From RH2-MAG17b sp050745265 (GTDB lineage: Bacteria > Acidobacteriota > Terriglobia > UBA7540): a DNA stretch of 64,000 nt. The stretch's first letter is position 1; each line of letters opens with the position of its first letter. Below the pieces are notes generated by a model. It saw only the letters and a program-made list of their open reading frames with translations. It did no database searches and had not been told where the DNA came from. Shown here piece by piece: positions 53,204 through 62,332 of the stretch. The DNA lies in contig JBOGKE010000078.1 in the NCBI GenBank assembly GCA_050745265.1, forward strand, positions 1 to 64,000, written 5' to 3'. The position numbers and the translations under genes are program-made.

Positions 53204-54208
53204 GTGAAGAGGCGAGAATTGATTGAAGCCGCGCTCGCGGGAGGGGCGTTTGCGGGCGCGAAACTGCGCGGTGCCGAGCTGCCCGCGCCGAGCAACAGCC
53301 CCGCCGCAGCCTGGACCCGCACGGGAGAGCTCGTGACCGAGCCTGCGGCCGCGGGAAAGCCGCACGCCGGAAAGGTGCTCGCGGCGATCCAGCCTCACTC
53401 CGATGACGTTCCGCTCTTTGCCGGCGGCACGGTCGCGAAGCTGATCAGCGAGGGTTACACGGGATACCTGATCCGCACCACCAACGACGAGATGACCGGC
53501 GCGGGCACGCGCGGCGAAGGCGTGCTCCACAACGAGCGGGATGACGACGCGGTGGCCCGGGCGCTCGGGTTGAAGAAGGCCTACGACCTCAGCTACCGCA
53601 ATCACCGGCTCGACGCCATTTCTCCCCAGGATTTTCGCGGCCGCCTGATCCTTCTGATCCGGCTGCTGCGCGTCGACACCTTGATTTCCTACGATCATTG
53701 GGGACTCTACGAAGAGAATCCCGACCATTACGTCACGGCCGCGGTGGTGGAGTCGGCGTGCTGGATGGCGGGAATGGACAAGGATTATCCCGAGCAACTG
53801 GAGGCCGGGCTCAAGCCGCACGGCGTGCAAGAGAAGTATTACTTCTCGCGCGGTCCTCAGATTGCGAACCGAGTGGTCGATATTTCCGGCGTGGTCGAGC
53901 AGAAGATTGCGTCGATTCGCGCCGTGGCCACGCAGGGCCCGGGCGGCGAAAATGGCGCCCGACTGCGCGAGCGGCTGCAAGCGCAGCACCTGCGCCTTGA
54001 CATTTTAGGAGACGATGACGAAACCTCGAATCGCGCTTATATCCAGCATATCGTGCTCGATCGGGATTCGATGTACCTGCGCGGCGTCCCCTCGGACCGG
54101 GAAATCGGACGGCCGTTCGGCTTCGCGTGGGCGGAGCGATTTCACTACATCGGCCCCACCGCCTCGCGCCTCGACGAATACATTTCGCAGCACGCGGTGA
54201 AACTGTAG
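53204..54208 (+). CDS. PIG-L family deacetylase (LmbE-like)
   Basis: A 334-residue zinc-dependent N-deacetylase of the family that includes MshB, BshB and LmbE. The metal motif is PHSDD (residues 69-73; PHPDD is usual, so Ser replaces Pro), and the second His is in NPDHYVTAA near 180. A conserved EGVLHNERDDDAVARALG lies between. A twin-arginine-like or Sec leader (RRELIEAALAGGAFAGAKL) suggests export. Start GTG 53204 has GGAGG five bases upstream. The substrate is probably an N-acetylglucosaminyl compound. REP palindromes lie between this gene and the cytochrome gene, and the complete MITE is just downstream. Confidence 0.83.
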   Translation: MKRRELIEAALAGGAFAGAKLRGAELPAPSNSPAAAWTRTGELVTEPAAAGKPHAGKVLAAIQPHSDDVPLFAGGTVAKLISEGYTGYLIRTTNDEMTGAGTRGEGVLHNERDDDAVARALGLKKAYDLSYRNHRLDAISPQDFRGRLILLIRLLRVDTLISYDHWGLYEENPDHYVTAAVVESACWMAGMDKDYPEQLEAGLKPHGVQEKYYFSRGPQIANRVVDISGVVEQKIASIRAVATQGPGGENGARLRERLQAQHLRLDILGDDDETSNRAYIQHIVLDRDSMYLRGVPSDREIGRPFGFAWAERFHYIGPTASRLDEYISQHAVKL

Positions 54209-54270
54209 CGGCGACCGGAGCCTGCCCTGACGCAGTTGTCACACAGACTCTTTACGCCCTGAGGGGCCAG

Positions 54271-54450
54271 CGGCTAAACAGGCTGCGGAAAAACTGCGAA
54301 CCTGTCATTCTGAGGAGCCGCAGGCGACGAAGAATCTCCGTAGTTGTTTGATTCTTGAATGCAGGGATTCTTCGCGGAGTTTACCCTGAGCGGAGCCGAA
54401 GGGCTCAGAATGACAGTTCGAAGTGCATTTTTTCGCAGCCTGTAAAGCCG
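54271..54450. repeat. Complete MITE-like element with about 45-base terminal inverted repeats
   Basis: The left end (CGGCTAAACAGGCTGCGG, then a run of A, then TGTCATTCTGAG) is matched in inverted form at the right end (CTCAGAATGACA, then a T-run, then CGCAGCCTGTAAAGCCG). Internal words are themselves palindromic around AATC and GATT. There is no ORF inside. This is the longest and best-preserved copy in the window and defines the family seen in broken form at 1, 28.7, 51.2, 52.9 and 60.0 kb. Confidence 0.75.
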
Positions 54451-54579
54451 ACACAATTCATGGCCCATAAGCGGCACGACTAAGGTCGTGCCCTGATACG
54501 CCGCCTTAACTGAAGCCTTTCGGAGCACCATGATGTGGTTTGCGTCCGAAGGCTGAACGACGTGCTGCATAATGAGCTT

Positions 54580-56496
54580 ATGTGCGGAATTTGCGGCGTC
54601 TTCAATTTCGACCGAAGCGACCCCGTAAGCGCCTCGGCGCTCGAGGCCATGAACCGCCGCATTTTCCATCGCGGGCCGGACGATGAAGGCTTTTACGCGG
54701 CCGGCAACATCGGACTCGCGATGCGCCGCCTGAGCATCGTCGATCTTTCGACCGGCCATCAGCCGATGAGCAACGAAGACGGATCGCTCTGGATCGTCTT
54801 CAACGGCGAAATTTATAACCACCGTGAGTTGCGCCCCGGCCTCGAAGCCCGCGGGCATCGCTACCGCACGCAATGCGACACCGAGACGATCGTCCACCTT
54901 TATGAAGAATACGGCCGTGCCTGCGTGGACCACTTGCGCGGCATGTTCGCGTTCGCCATCTGGGACACGCGCAGCCGCCGCCTGTTCTGCGCGCGGGATC
55001 GTTTGGGCATCAAGCCTTTCTATTATCACCTCGACGCCCGCCGTTTTCTTTTCGGCTCGGAGATCAAGGCGCTGCTCGCCCATCCGTCGCTCCAGGCTGA
55101 ATTCGACCGCGTCGTGGTTCCCGAGTATCTCGCCTTCGGCTACCTTTCCGGCGAAGAGACCTTCTTCCGCGGTGTCCGCAAGCTGATGCCGGGGCATTGG
55201 TTGGAGCTTGACGAAACGGGCAAGGCCGAGATTGATCAGTACTGGGACGTTTCTGCGGCGGCGAGCTCGGATTCGAGACCGCGATCGTACTACGTCGAGA
55301 CCTACGGCGAGATGCTCGAGCGAGCCGTATCGAGCCACCTGATGAGCGATGTGCCGCTCGGAGTGTTCCTCAGCGGCGGACTCGATTCGAGCGTGGTTGC
55401 GGCGCTCACCACGAAATTGCGCGGTTCGGCGATTGAGACTTTTTCCGTAGGCTACGCCGAAGCGCCTTACAGCGAGCTCCCCTTCGCGCGTGAAGTGGCC
55501 GCGCACATTGGTTCCGTTCATCACGAAGTCCGCGTGAGCTGGAGCGAGTTTATGGATTCGCTCCCGAGGCTCATCTGGCACGAAGACGAGCCGATTGTTT
55601 GGCCGTCGAGCGTGCCTCTTTATTTCGTTGCGCGCCTGGCTCGCGAGCGCGTCAAGGTGGTCCTCACCGGCGAAGGCAGCGACGAGACGCTGGCCGGCTA
55701 TACGCGCTACGCGTGGACGCTGTGGAATGCGCGGCTCGATCGGATTTACCGCGGCCTCGTGCCGGAGGGATTGCGCGGCCTGATCCGCGCCAGAATCGAT
55801 GCGCCGAACGCGCTGCCCGTCGGATTCCAGCGCGGGTTGCGGCACACGTTCCTGGCTCGCGACGGCGCCTGTTGGCCGTCGTTCTACTTCGACAACTTTT
55901 ATTCGGCGTTCACGGAAAAGGCGCAGCAGGAATTGCTCGCCGCGGCCCCGCCACCCGGAACGGCCTATGACCACGTGCTCGATTATTGGGAGAGGTCGCC
56001 CGGCGATCTGCTGCATCGCCTCCTTTACACCGACATGAAGACTTACCTCGTTGAGCTGCTGATGAAGCAGGACAACATGAGCATGGCCGCTTCCATCGAA
56101 AGCCGCGTTCCGTTTCTGGATCACGTGCTGGTGGAATTTACCACCGGCATTCCGGCGGAGTACTCGACGCGCAAGCTGGCGGGAAAGTTCGTGCTGAAAT
56201 CGGCGGCCGAGAAGCTTCTGCCGGCTTCGATCATCTACCGGAAGAAAATGGGATTCCCCACGCCGCTGCGGGGATGGTTGACAGGCGCGGGGCTCGATTC
56301 GGTCGAGAAGCTGCTGCTCGACCCGCGCAGCCTCGAGCAGGGACTGTTCAGGCCGGAGGCGCTGAAACGCCTGTTCGCCGAGCAGCGGTCGAAGCAGCAC
56401 GACCACTACGAGCGAATCTGGCGGCTGATGAACCTGGAAATCTGGCGCCGCGTCTTCATCGAGCGCGACCCGGCGTATGCGCAGCAGGCGGTTTGA
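54580..56496 (+). CDS. asnB: Asparagine synthetase (glutamine-hydrolysing)
   Basis: A 638-residue enzyme making asparagine (or an amide on another carboxylate) from glutamine and ATP. The frame is open from 54535, but the ATG at 54580 reads MCGICGVFNF, exposing Cys2, the glutaminase nucleophile. Other class-II amidotransferase marks are HRGPDDEGFY and VFNGEIYNHRELRPGL. The synthetase half has the pyrophosphatase loop GVFLSGGLDSSVVAALT near 265, then GEGSDETLAGY and KFVLKSAAEKLLP. A long extension as in cell-wall or natural-product homologues is absent. A GNAT acetyltransferase gene begins 23 bases after its stop. Confidence 0.94.
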   Translation: MCGICGVFNFDRSDPVSASALEAMNRRIFHRGPDDEGFYAAGNIGLAMRRLSIVDLSTGHQPMSNEDGSLWIVFNGEIYNHRELRPGLEARGHRYRTQCDTETIVHLYEEYGRACVDHLRGMFAFAIWDTRSRRLFCARDRLGIKPFYYHLDARRFLFGSEIKALLAHPSLQAEFDRVVVPEYLAFGYLSGEETFFRGVRKLMPGHWLELDETGKAEIDQYWDVSAAASSDSRPRSYYVETYGEMLERAVSSHLMSDVPLGVFLSGGLDSSVVAALTTKLRGSAIETFSVGYAEAPYSELPFAREVAAHIGSVHHEVRVSWSEFMDSLPRLIWHEDEPIVWPSSVPLYFVARLARERVKVVLTGEGSDETLAGYTRYAWTLWNARLDRIYRGLVPEGLRGLIRARIDAPNALPVGFQRGLRHTFLARDGACWPSFYFDNFYSAFTEKAQQELLAAAPPPGTAYDHVLDYWERSPGDLLHRLLYTDMKTYLVELLMKQDNMSMAASIESRVPFLDHVLVEFTTGIPAEYSTRKLAGKFVLKSAAEKLLPASIIYRKKMGFPTPLRGWLTGAGLDSVEKLLLDPRSLEQGLFRPEALKRLFAEQRSKQHDHYERIWRLMNLEIWRRVFIERDPAYAQQAV

Positions 56497-56519
56497 TCGC
56501 GAATGGAAGGCGCGAAGCA

Positions 56520-57014
56520 ATGAATAGCGAGGTCGAGATCGTCCCGGCTGCTTCACAAGATGAGATCGCGGAGGCGCGGCGGCTCTTCGAAGAGTATGGG
56601 CGGTCCCTTAGCTTCAGCTTGTGCTTTCAGGGCTTCTCGGAAGAGCTCGCGAGCCTGCCCGGCGCTTACGCTCCCCCGGCGGGCCGCTTGCTGCTCGCGC
56701 GCGTGCCGGAGGGTTTTGCCGGCTGCGTCGCCCTGCGCCCGATCGACGCCGCCACCGGCGAGGTGAAGCGGCTCTACGTCGCTCCCGAGTTCCGGAAAAA
56801 AAGAATCGGTCGCATGATGGCCGAGCGCGTCATCGAAGAGGCGCGGAAGATCGGTTATGCCAAACTGCGCCTCGACACGCTCACCGCGATGACGGAAGCT
56901 CGGTCCCTGTATCGCTCGCTCGGATTTTATGAGACGGCGCCGTACCACGCGAGTCCGCTGAGCGGAACGGTGTACATGGAGCTTGTCCTCGCGCCCGCGC
57001 CGGAGCGTGTTTAG
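56520..57014 (+). CDS. GNAT-family N-acetyltransferase
   Basis: A 164-residue acetyltransferase: acceptor-side helices at the N-terminus (EIAEARRLFEEYGRSLSF), then the acetyl-CoA loop VAPEFRKKRIGRMMAERVI (R/Q-xx-G-x-G/A type) near residue 88, and TLTAMTEARSLYRSLGFYE near 120. It would acetylate a small molecule or peptide amine. It follows asnB by 23 bases with a GGAAGG ribosome site, and a longer frame starting inside asnB (56274) is rejected. Its substrate is unknown. Confidence 0.88.
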   Translation: MNSEVEIVPAASQDEIAEARRLFEEYGRSLSFSLCFQGFSEELASLPGAYAPPAGRLLLARVPEGFAGCVALRPIDAATGEVKRLYVAPEFRKKRIGRMMAERVIEEARKIGYAKLRLDTLTAMTEARSLYRSLGFYETAPYHASPLSGTVYMELVLAPAPERV

Positions 57015-57203
57015 CGACGGACAATTTTCCCATTGCGGATTCGCGGTGCGGGCGACGCGGCGCTTCGCCCCGACCGACGAGAAAAGGCGCGGAGTTAGAG
57101 AACAACTCCGCGATACCGCTCTCCCGCGCGGCTCATTGGTAGCGGGTAAAATTCGGCGGGTGTATAGTGAAGGCATAATTACGGGAAAGAAGGAGCGGCA
57201 GTC

Positions 57204-57791
57204 ATGTCGGAAAAAACCACAGCAATTTTTGGCATTTACCTCGCCGCGGCGGATGTTGAGCTCGGAGTTGAGGCGCTGCGCGCCGGTGGGTTCCGGAACG
57301 AAGACATCTCGGTACTCTTCGCGGAAGCTTCGGGATTGAAGCACGTCGCCGATGAACATGGGAACGCGAGCGGGGCCGCGGAAGCTGCCCTGGTGGGCGC
57401 CGGAGCCGGAGGGCTCATCGGAGGCGCGCTGGGAGTCTTGGCCGGAATCGGGGTATTGACGATTCCCGGCGCAGGTCCCTTTATTGCAGGAGGGCCAATG
57501 ATGGCGGGGTTAGCGGGGCTCAGCGTAGGCGGCGCGCTGGGCGGCATCACAGGCGCGCTCGTCGGAATGGGTGTCCCCGAGTATGAGGCCAAAGGCTATG
57601 ACGGCCGCATCCAAGAGGGTGCAATCTTACTCTCCGTCCACGCCGCGGCGCCCGATCGGATTGAGCGAGCTCAAGAGGCGCTGAGGCGGACCGGCGCCCA
57701 GGATATCTCGTTTACGGTTGCGATGGGCTCAGATCTCGCGGCTAACGAGCAGCCATTCCCGCGCCCGGTTCCGGCCCGAGAGTCAATTTAG
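57204..57791 (+). CDS. Glycine-rich stress-type membrane-associated protein
   Basis: A 195-residue protein. Residues 1-45 (TTAIFGIYLAAADVELGVEA, FRNEDISVLF) look like the general-stress-protein-17M/YflT-type alpha-beta module. The middle (60-125) is a very glycine-rich hydrophobic region (GAGAGGLIGGALGVLAGIG) of two likely membrane hairpins. The C-terminal part (ILLSVHAAAPDRIERAQEAL) repeats the alpha-beta motif. Similar proteins are called general stress domain or DUF1269/DUF3341-like. The start ATG follows AAGGAGCGGCAGTC. Confidence 0.7.
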   Translation: MSEKTTAIFGIYLAAADVELGVEALRAGGFRNEDISVLFAEASGLKHVADEHGNASGAAEAALVGAGAGGLIGGALGVLAGIGVLTIPGAGPFIAGGPMMAGLAGLSVGGALGGITGALVGMGVPEYEAKGYDGRIQEGAILLSVHAAAPDRIERAQEALRRTGAQDISFTVAMGSDLAANEQPFPRPVPARESI

Positions 57792-57948
57792 ATTCTGACG
57801 GGTACCCGACTCTCTGCGTCCGATGCGAGTTGCTCGTGGTTGTGAAACTCGGGAACGGAGTCACTGCTTTGCGCATTCTACTTACAGTGAGCCAGCCGGT
57901 ACGGTGAGACGGCGAGGAAGCCGGCTGGGCTAAGTTATCGGATCCTTT

Positions 57949-59886
57949 ATGGATCTCCATGGCCCGCGCATGCCGGCATCTGATCCACCGCTTCATCTCG
58001 AGCGCCTAGGGCCTCAGGTACCGGCGCCCCCCAAAACCTCCCAACCTTCCTCGAAATTAATGATGCCGGTCACGATCGCCCTGGTGATCGCGGCCCTGTA
58101 CCTTGGCCGGAGCGTGCTGGTTCCCCTTGCTCTCGCCGTGCTGCTGAGTTTCGCGCTCACCCCCATCGCAGCACGGCTGGAAAGGTGGGGACTGGGCCGC
58201 GCCCCCTCGGTGCTGCTGGTGATCCTGGCGGCGTTTGTCTTGATCGCAGCGCTGGCCTGGGTAGTGAGCGGCCAACTGATACAGATCGCCGGCAGGTTGC
58301 CGGCCTATGAAGCGAGCATCCAAAGTAAGGTCGAATCAATTCAGGGATCCAAGCGTGGGCGACTGGCTAAAGCCGTTGCCGCCGTCACCGCACTCAAAAA
58401 GGAGCTCAGCCGCGCGCCAGAAGCCATCTCCCAGAAGGGTGCGAAGGCCGGCGCAGCCCCTAGGCGCGCAGTTCCTGTCGAGGTGGTGAAAGGCCCGACG
58501 AACGCCTTAACGGATTTGCGAGGCGTGGTGGGGCCGCTGCTGGGACCCCTTGGGACAGCCGGCATTGTGATCGTTTTTACGATCTTTATGCTGCTGAAGC
58601 GAGAGGACCTGCGGAACCGCGTCATCCGGTTCGCCGGCCGAGGGCGGCTCAGCCTCATGACGACGGCGCTGGACGATGGCGCCCGGCGGCTCAGCCGGTA
58701 TTTTCTGCTACAGGTTCTCGTCAACACCGGATATGGTGTTCTCGTTGCCATCGCGCTGTATTTTATTGGCGTGCCCCATGCCGTGCTTTGGGGCGTTCTC
58801 ACGGGAGTACTCCGCTTCATCCCATACGTCGGTATTTTGATTGCCGCCAGCCTTCCCAGCGCTATGGCGCTGGCGGTGTTCCCGGGGTGGACCCAAGCCA
58901 TCCTGACGATCTGCCTCTTCGTGGTCCTTGAAGGCACGATTGCCAGCTTTCTCGAACCGATGCTCTACGGGTCGCACACCGGCATTTCCTCCCTCGCGAT
59001 TCTGGTGGCGGCCGTTTTCTGGACCATGCTCTGGGGTCCTGTGGGTCTGATTCTCTCCACTCCTTTAACGGTGTGTGTGATCGTGATGGGCAGCCACGTC
59101 CCACAGTTGCGGTTTCTCGAGATTGCCCTGGGGGATGAGCCCGCGCTCTCACCCGAGGCGCACTTCTATCAGCGCCTTTTGGCGATGGATGAGGAAGAGG
59201 TGCACGACATCGCCGACGAATATCTCAAGGAGCATCCGCTAGAGGCCCTCTACGAACACGTTTTCATTCCGGCCCTCGGACTCGCGGAACAAGACCGCCA
59301 CGGCAACACCCTCGACGCGGAACGGCACGCTTTTATATGCCAGAGCATGAGAGAACTCATCGAGGAGTTAGGAGAACGCATCGTGCAAGAAGCGCCGGCG
59401 CAGAGCGCGCCCGAGAACGGCGAAGCTGCTCCCGCGGCGGGCTGCGACATCCGCTCGGTTAACTTTCTCTGCATTCCTGCTCGGGATGATGCAGATGAAA
59501 TCGTCGCGATGATGGTCGCTCAGCTCGCCCCTCGCGAGTTATCTCGGGCGCAGTTCATCCCCATCGGCACTGTCGCGGACATGCTGGCGCAAGTCGCGGA
59601 GCAACAGGCGAACATTGTGTGCGTCTCGGCGCTTCCACCCGCCGCCCTGGGACAGGCTCGTTCACTTTGCAAGCGGCTGCGCATGCGATTTCCTGAATTG
59701 AAAATCATCCTGGGCTTGTGGCACTACGCGGGCGGCCTCGGGCGCGCGCAGGAGCGGACCGGAGGCATCGCTGCGGACCTTCTGGCCACGACGTTACCGG
59801 AGGTGGCGCTGCAGACTAGCCGGCTGGCGGGATGCGCTGCCCCAGCGGTTCGAGAGGCGCGAATCGAGACCGGGCAGACCTCGTAA
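57949..59886 (+). CDS. AI-2E family (PerM/DUF20) transporter with C-terminal cytoplasmic domain
   Basis: A 645-residue membrane protein. Residues 35-390 form the AI-2E/PerM core with eight helices (VTIALVIAALYLGRSVLVPLAL, GVLTGVLRFIPYVGILIAASLP, and FLEPMLYGSHTGISSLAILV near the end). Such proteins export small signals or act as Na+/H+ antiporters. Residues 400-645 are extra: a helical linker (YQRLLAMDEEEVHDIADEYL) and then an alpha-beta Rossmann-like domain (VNFLCIPARDDADEIVAMM, NIVCVSALPPAALGQARSL, FPELKIILGLWHYAGG) resembling B12-binding-type folds without a cobalamin motif. It may be a regulatory domain. Confidence 0.85.
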   Translation: MDLHGPRMPASDPPLHLERLGPQVPAPPKTSQPSSKLMMPVTIALVIAALYLGRSVLVPLALAVLLSFALTPIAARLERWGLGRAPSVLLVILAAFVLIAALAWVVSGQLIQIAGRLPAYEASIQSKVESIQGSKRGRLAKAVAAVTALKKELSRAPEAISQKGAKAGAAPRRAVPVEVVKGPTNALTDLRGVVGPLLGPLGTAGIVIVFTIFMLLKREDLRNRVIRFAGRGRLSLMTTALDDGARRLSRYFLLQVLVNTGYGVLVAIALYFIGVPHAVLWGVLTGVLRFIPYVGILIAASLPSAMALAVFPGWTQAILTICLFVVLEGTIASFLEPMLYGSHTGISSLAILVAAVFWTMLWGPVGLILSTPLTVCVIVMGSHVPQLRFLEIALGDEPALSPEAHFYQRLLAMDEEEVHDIADEYLKEHPLEALYEHVFIPALGLAEQDRHGNTLDAERHAFICQSMRELIEELGERIVQEAPAQSAPENGEAAPAAGCDIRSVNFLCIPARDDADEIVAMMVAQLAPRELSRAQFIPIGTVADMLAQVAEQQANIVCVSALPPAALGQARSLCKRLRMRFPELKIILGLWHYAGGLGRAQERTGGIAADLLATTLPEVALQTSRLAGCAAPAVREARIETGQTS

Positions 59887-60155
59887 TCAGGCGGCCGGCG
59901 GCATCACCTTGGCCGACCCGGTGTCATTGCGGCGGCGCGAGTGTAAGGGCGACGCGGCGGGTCGCTCGGAGTTTGAGTCGAGCACGAAGCATGGCGAGAT
60001 TCTTCGCTCCAGTTTGTGCCGCTCAGGATGAGAGCGCGACCCTTCCGCGGTTTTGTTTCGCCGCGGGATGACGTCACGGACTTACAAAACAGCTCCGCGT
60101 TAGTCACTCAGTTCCACAGAAGGAGGCAAAGAAAGGTGGCCCATGCCGTGGGCGG
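59887..60155. other. Gap with a weak repeat fragment
   Basis: At 59996-60034 the words GAGATTCTTCGC and GCTCAGGATGAGAG recall the right arm of the MITE-like repeat. Nothing else is recognised in these 270 bases. Confidence 0.4.
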
Positions 60156-60287
60156 TTATCGCGATGACCAATAGCCCGCAGTCAGAAAAGCACTGACCGT
60201 TGCTACCACTATGGTCAGAATAATTCGGCTCCGGCGGAAAGCCGGATGGTGCGACTCAATCTCTCGCTTCGGTGATGATGTGCACAT
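60156..60287 (-). CDS. Possible small membrane peptide at the kdp locus
   Basis: A 43-codon frame from ATG 60287 (preceded by GAGG only three bases away) overlaps the last 32 bases of the KdpD-module gene in another frame. It encodes a single hydrophobic helix with flanking basic residues (RRSRIILTIVVATVSAFLTA). The size and composition resemble small Kdp accessory peptides such as KdpF, but KdpF normally precedes kdpA, so the identity is doubtful. The hydrophobic stretch is the only evidence. Confidence 0.3.
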   Translation of the reverse strand: MCTSSPKREIESHHPAFRRSRIILTIVVATVSAFLTAGYWSSR

Positions 60288-61380
60288 CGACCTCGGGAGA
60301 TTCTCGCAGGAAGCGGTGCGCGGTAGAAAGGTACAGATACTTCCTCCAGCCTTTGACCGCTGAGCGGCCGAAAATCACCTGCGTGATGTGCTTCTCGCGG
60401 ACGAATTCGCCCACAGCGTCCGCCACGCTTGATCCCTTCAATCGCTCGACCTTGGCGCCGAGGCTTTCCGCAAACTGAAGATTCGAGGTCAGGGATTTCT
60501 GCCTTGCTTCGTTTCGGTCCCGGCCCGTGTTCACATACACGGCGTAGAATTCGGCATCCAGCCTTCTTGCGATGCGGGACGCCCGCGCGATCAGGTATTG
60601 GGCATATGAGCCGGGATGCACGCAGACCGCGAGCCGTTCCCGGACGGCCCAGTTTTTCTGGATGTCTTTCGCGCTCATATAGGTTTCGAGGCTGCGATCC
60701 ACCTGTTCCGTTACCTGGCGCAGCGCCAACTCCCGAAGCGCAATGAGATTTCCGTGCCGAAAGAAGTTCCCGAGGGCCTGGTCCACCTTCTGAGGCGCGT
60801 AGACATCGCCGCGCCGCATGCGGTTGCGCAAGGCTTCCGGCGTCAAGTCCACCATCACGCTCTCGTTCGCCGTCAGCGGCACCCAGTCGGGCACGGTCTC
60901 GCGCACCGTGATGCCGGTAATATTGCGAACCACGGGAGCAATGCTCTCGATATGCTGAATGTTGACGGTCGAAAGAACATCGATCTTCGCCGCTAGAATC
61001 TCCTGAACGTCTTCGTAGCGCTTGCGGTGCTTGCTTCCCGGAATGTTGGTGTGCGCGAGCTCGTCAACCAGGACCACTTCCGGCCGGCGCGCGATGATCG
61101 CGTCAACATCCATTTCCTCAAAAACTGTACCCTTGTATTCGAGCTTCCGGCGCGGAACCGATTCGAGCCGAGCGGCCAATTCCTCGATAGCTTTTCTGCC
61201 GTGGTCTTCGACCAGGCCGATCACGACATCTTCCCCCCGGCGGTGACGCCGAATCCCTTCGCTGAGCATGCTGTACGTTTTGCCGACTCCCGGCGCATAC
61301 CCCAGGAAGAGTTTGAAGATTCCCTTCGTTCTCTGCGACGGAGATGCGACTTCCAGCCAGTCTTCCGGTCGCTTTGGCAC
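60256..61380 (-). CDS. KdpD N-terminal sensor module (KdpD domain + UspA-like)
   Basis: A 374-residue protein equal to the cytoplasmic N-terminal half of KdpD. It has GYAPGVGKTYSML (Walker A), VVLVDELAHTNIPGSKHRKR (Walker B) and the KdpD signature LSTVNIQHIESI, followed by a universal-stress-protein-like domain (ERLAVCVHPGSYAQYLIARA, QVIFGRSAVKGWRKYLY). It has no transmembrane or kinase part. The rest of KdpD is encoded on the opposite strand 49 bases away (from 61430), so the classic single protein is divided in two. It should bind ATP or c-di-AMP and modulate the separate kinase. Confidence 0.88.
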   Translation of the reverse strand: MPKRPEDWLEVASPSQRTKGIFKLFLGYAPGVGKTYSMLSEGIRRHRRGEDVVIGLVEDHGRKAIEELAARLESVPRRKLEYKGTVFEEMDVDAIIARRPEVVLVDELAHTNIPGSKHRKRYEDVQEILAAKIDVLSTVNIQHIESIAPVVRNITGITVRETVPDWVPLTANESVMVDLTPEALRNRMRRGDVYAPQKVDQALGNFFRHGNLIALRELALRQVTEQVDRSLETYMSAKDIQKNWAVRERLAVCVHPGSYAQYLIARASRIARRLDAEFYAVYVNTGRDRNEARQKSLTSNLQFAESLGAKVERLKGSSVADAVGEFVREKHITQVIFGRSAVKGWRKYLYLSTAHRFLRESPEVDVHIITEARD

Positions 61381-61429
61381 TGGACGATCTCCTCAACGGG
61401 ACATCAGGCAACTGCGGTAGAATCTACGC

Positions 61430-62320
61430 ATGCCCCGGCTTTCTTCGCGTCAACCCGTGCGATTCCTCGTGGCGTTTGGCATCGTCGTGGTTCTGACTTT
61501 CTTCTATAGGAGAATTCTGCCGCAAGTAAACCCGACAACCGTCGCTTTGTCTTTTCTTCTGACGATTCTAGCAGTTTCCGCTGCGTGGGGAATGGCGGTA
61601 TCTGCTGTGATGTCGCTGGCGGCGATGTTAGCCTTCAATTACTTCTTTCTTCCCCCTCTCGGAACGTTTACCATCGACGATCCTCAGAATTGGGTGGCCC
61701 TTTTTGCATTTCTGGTAACAGCTATCGTCGGCAGTCAACTCTCCGGGCGTGTCCGAAGAGAAGCAGACGCGGTCAACCGGCGCAGAAAAGAGATCGAGAG
61801 ACTCTACGCATTCAGCCAGAAACTCCTCGGTGAGGGAAACGTCATCCAATTGCTCAACGCGATTCCGGATCATGTCGTCGAGACGTTTGAGGCCGGAGCG
61901 GCAGGCCTTTTCCTTGCCGACAAGAACAAATTTTATCGGTCGGGCTTCGGTTCGCCCCAGCTCGAAGAAGACAAACTGAGAGCCGCCTTCACTCGCGATG
62001 AGCCCGCCGTGGACCCTGAGCGACGAATCTGTTTTGCGCCGGTTCGGCTGGGCGTGCGTCCCATTGGAAGCTTCGGGATTTCCGGGCCTTCGCTTTCTCG
62101 CCCAACCCTGGAAGCTGTGGGCAGCTTGATCGGCATCGCAACGGAGCGCGCTCGAACGGTGGAGCAATTGAGCAAGACGGAAGCCGACCGGCAGGGCGAG
62201 CGGCTGAAATCCGCTCTTCTCGACTCAATCACGCACGATTTCCGCACTCCGCTGACATCGATCAAGGCTTCGATCACGAGCCTTCTTTCGGGGCAGCATC
62301 AGAGTGGAGGTCAGCAGTAG
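61430..62320 (+). CDS. KdpD-like sensor kinase, N-terminal part (DUF4118 + GAF + HisKA), truncated by TAG
   Basis: A 296-residue open frame with the membrane part of KdpD: about four helices (RFLVAFGIVVVLTFFY, TTVALSFLLTILAVSAAWGM, AVMSLAAMLAFNYFFLPPLG, NWVALFAFLVTAIVGSQL), the GTFTIDDP loop, a GAF-like segment, and the dimerisation/phosphorylation box SITHDFRTPLTSIKAS with His269. The frame then ends at TAG 62318-62320, in the middle of the dimerisation helix. The same frame continues immediately with ELLTVIDEECDRLN, the normal sequel, so one codon separates two halves of a kinase. It would not work as a kinase without the downstream ATPase part. Confidence 0.8.
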   Translation: MPRLSSRQPVRFLVAFGIVVVLTFFYRRILPQVNPTTVALSFLLTILAVSAAWGMAVSAVMSLAAMLAFNYFFLPPLGTFTIDDPQNWVALFAFLVTAIVGSQLSGRVRREADAVNRRRKEIERLYAFSQKLLGEGNVIQLLNAIPDHVVETFEAGAAGLFLADKNKFYRSGFGSPQLEEDKLRAAFTRDEPAVDPERRICFAPVRLGVRPIGSFGISGPSLSRPTLEAVGSLIGIATERARTVEQLSKTEADRQGERLKSALLDSITHDFRTPLTSIKASITSLLSGQHQSGGQQ

Positions 62321-62332
62321 GAACTCCTTACG

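Noticed and set aside
54274..56556. Open frame of 760 codons on the minus strand
   Set aside because: It lies antisense to asnB, which has all catalytic motifs, and its first codons come from the MITE-like repeat. Its composition is that of a shadow frame of GC-rich DNA.
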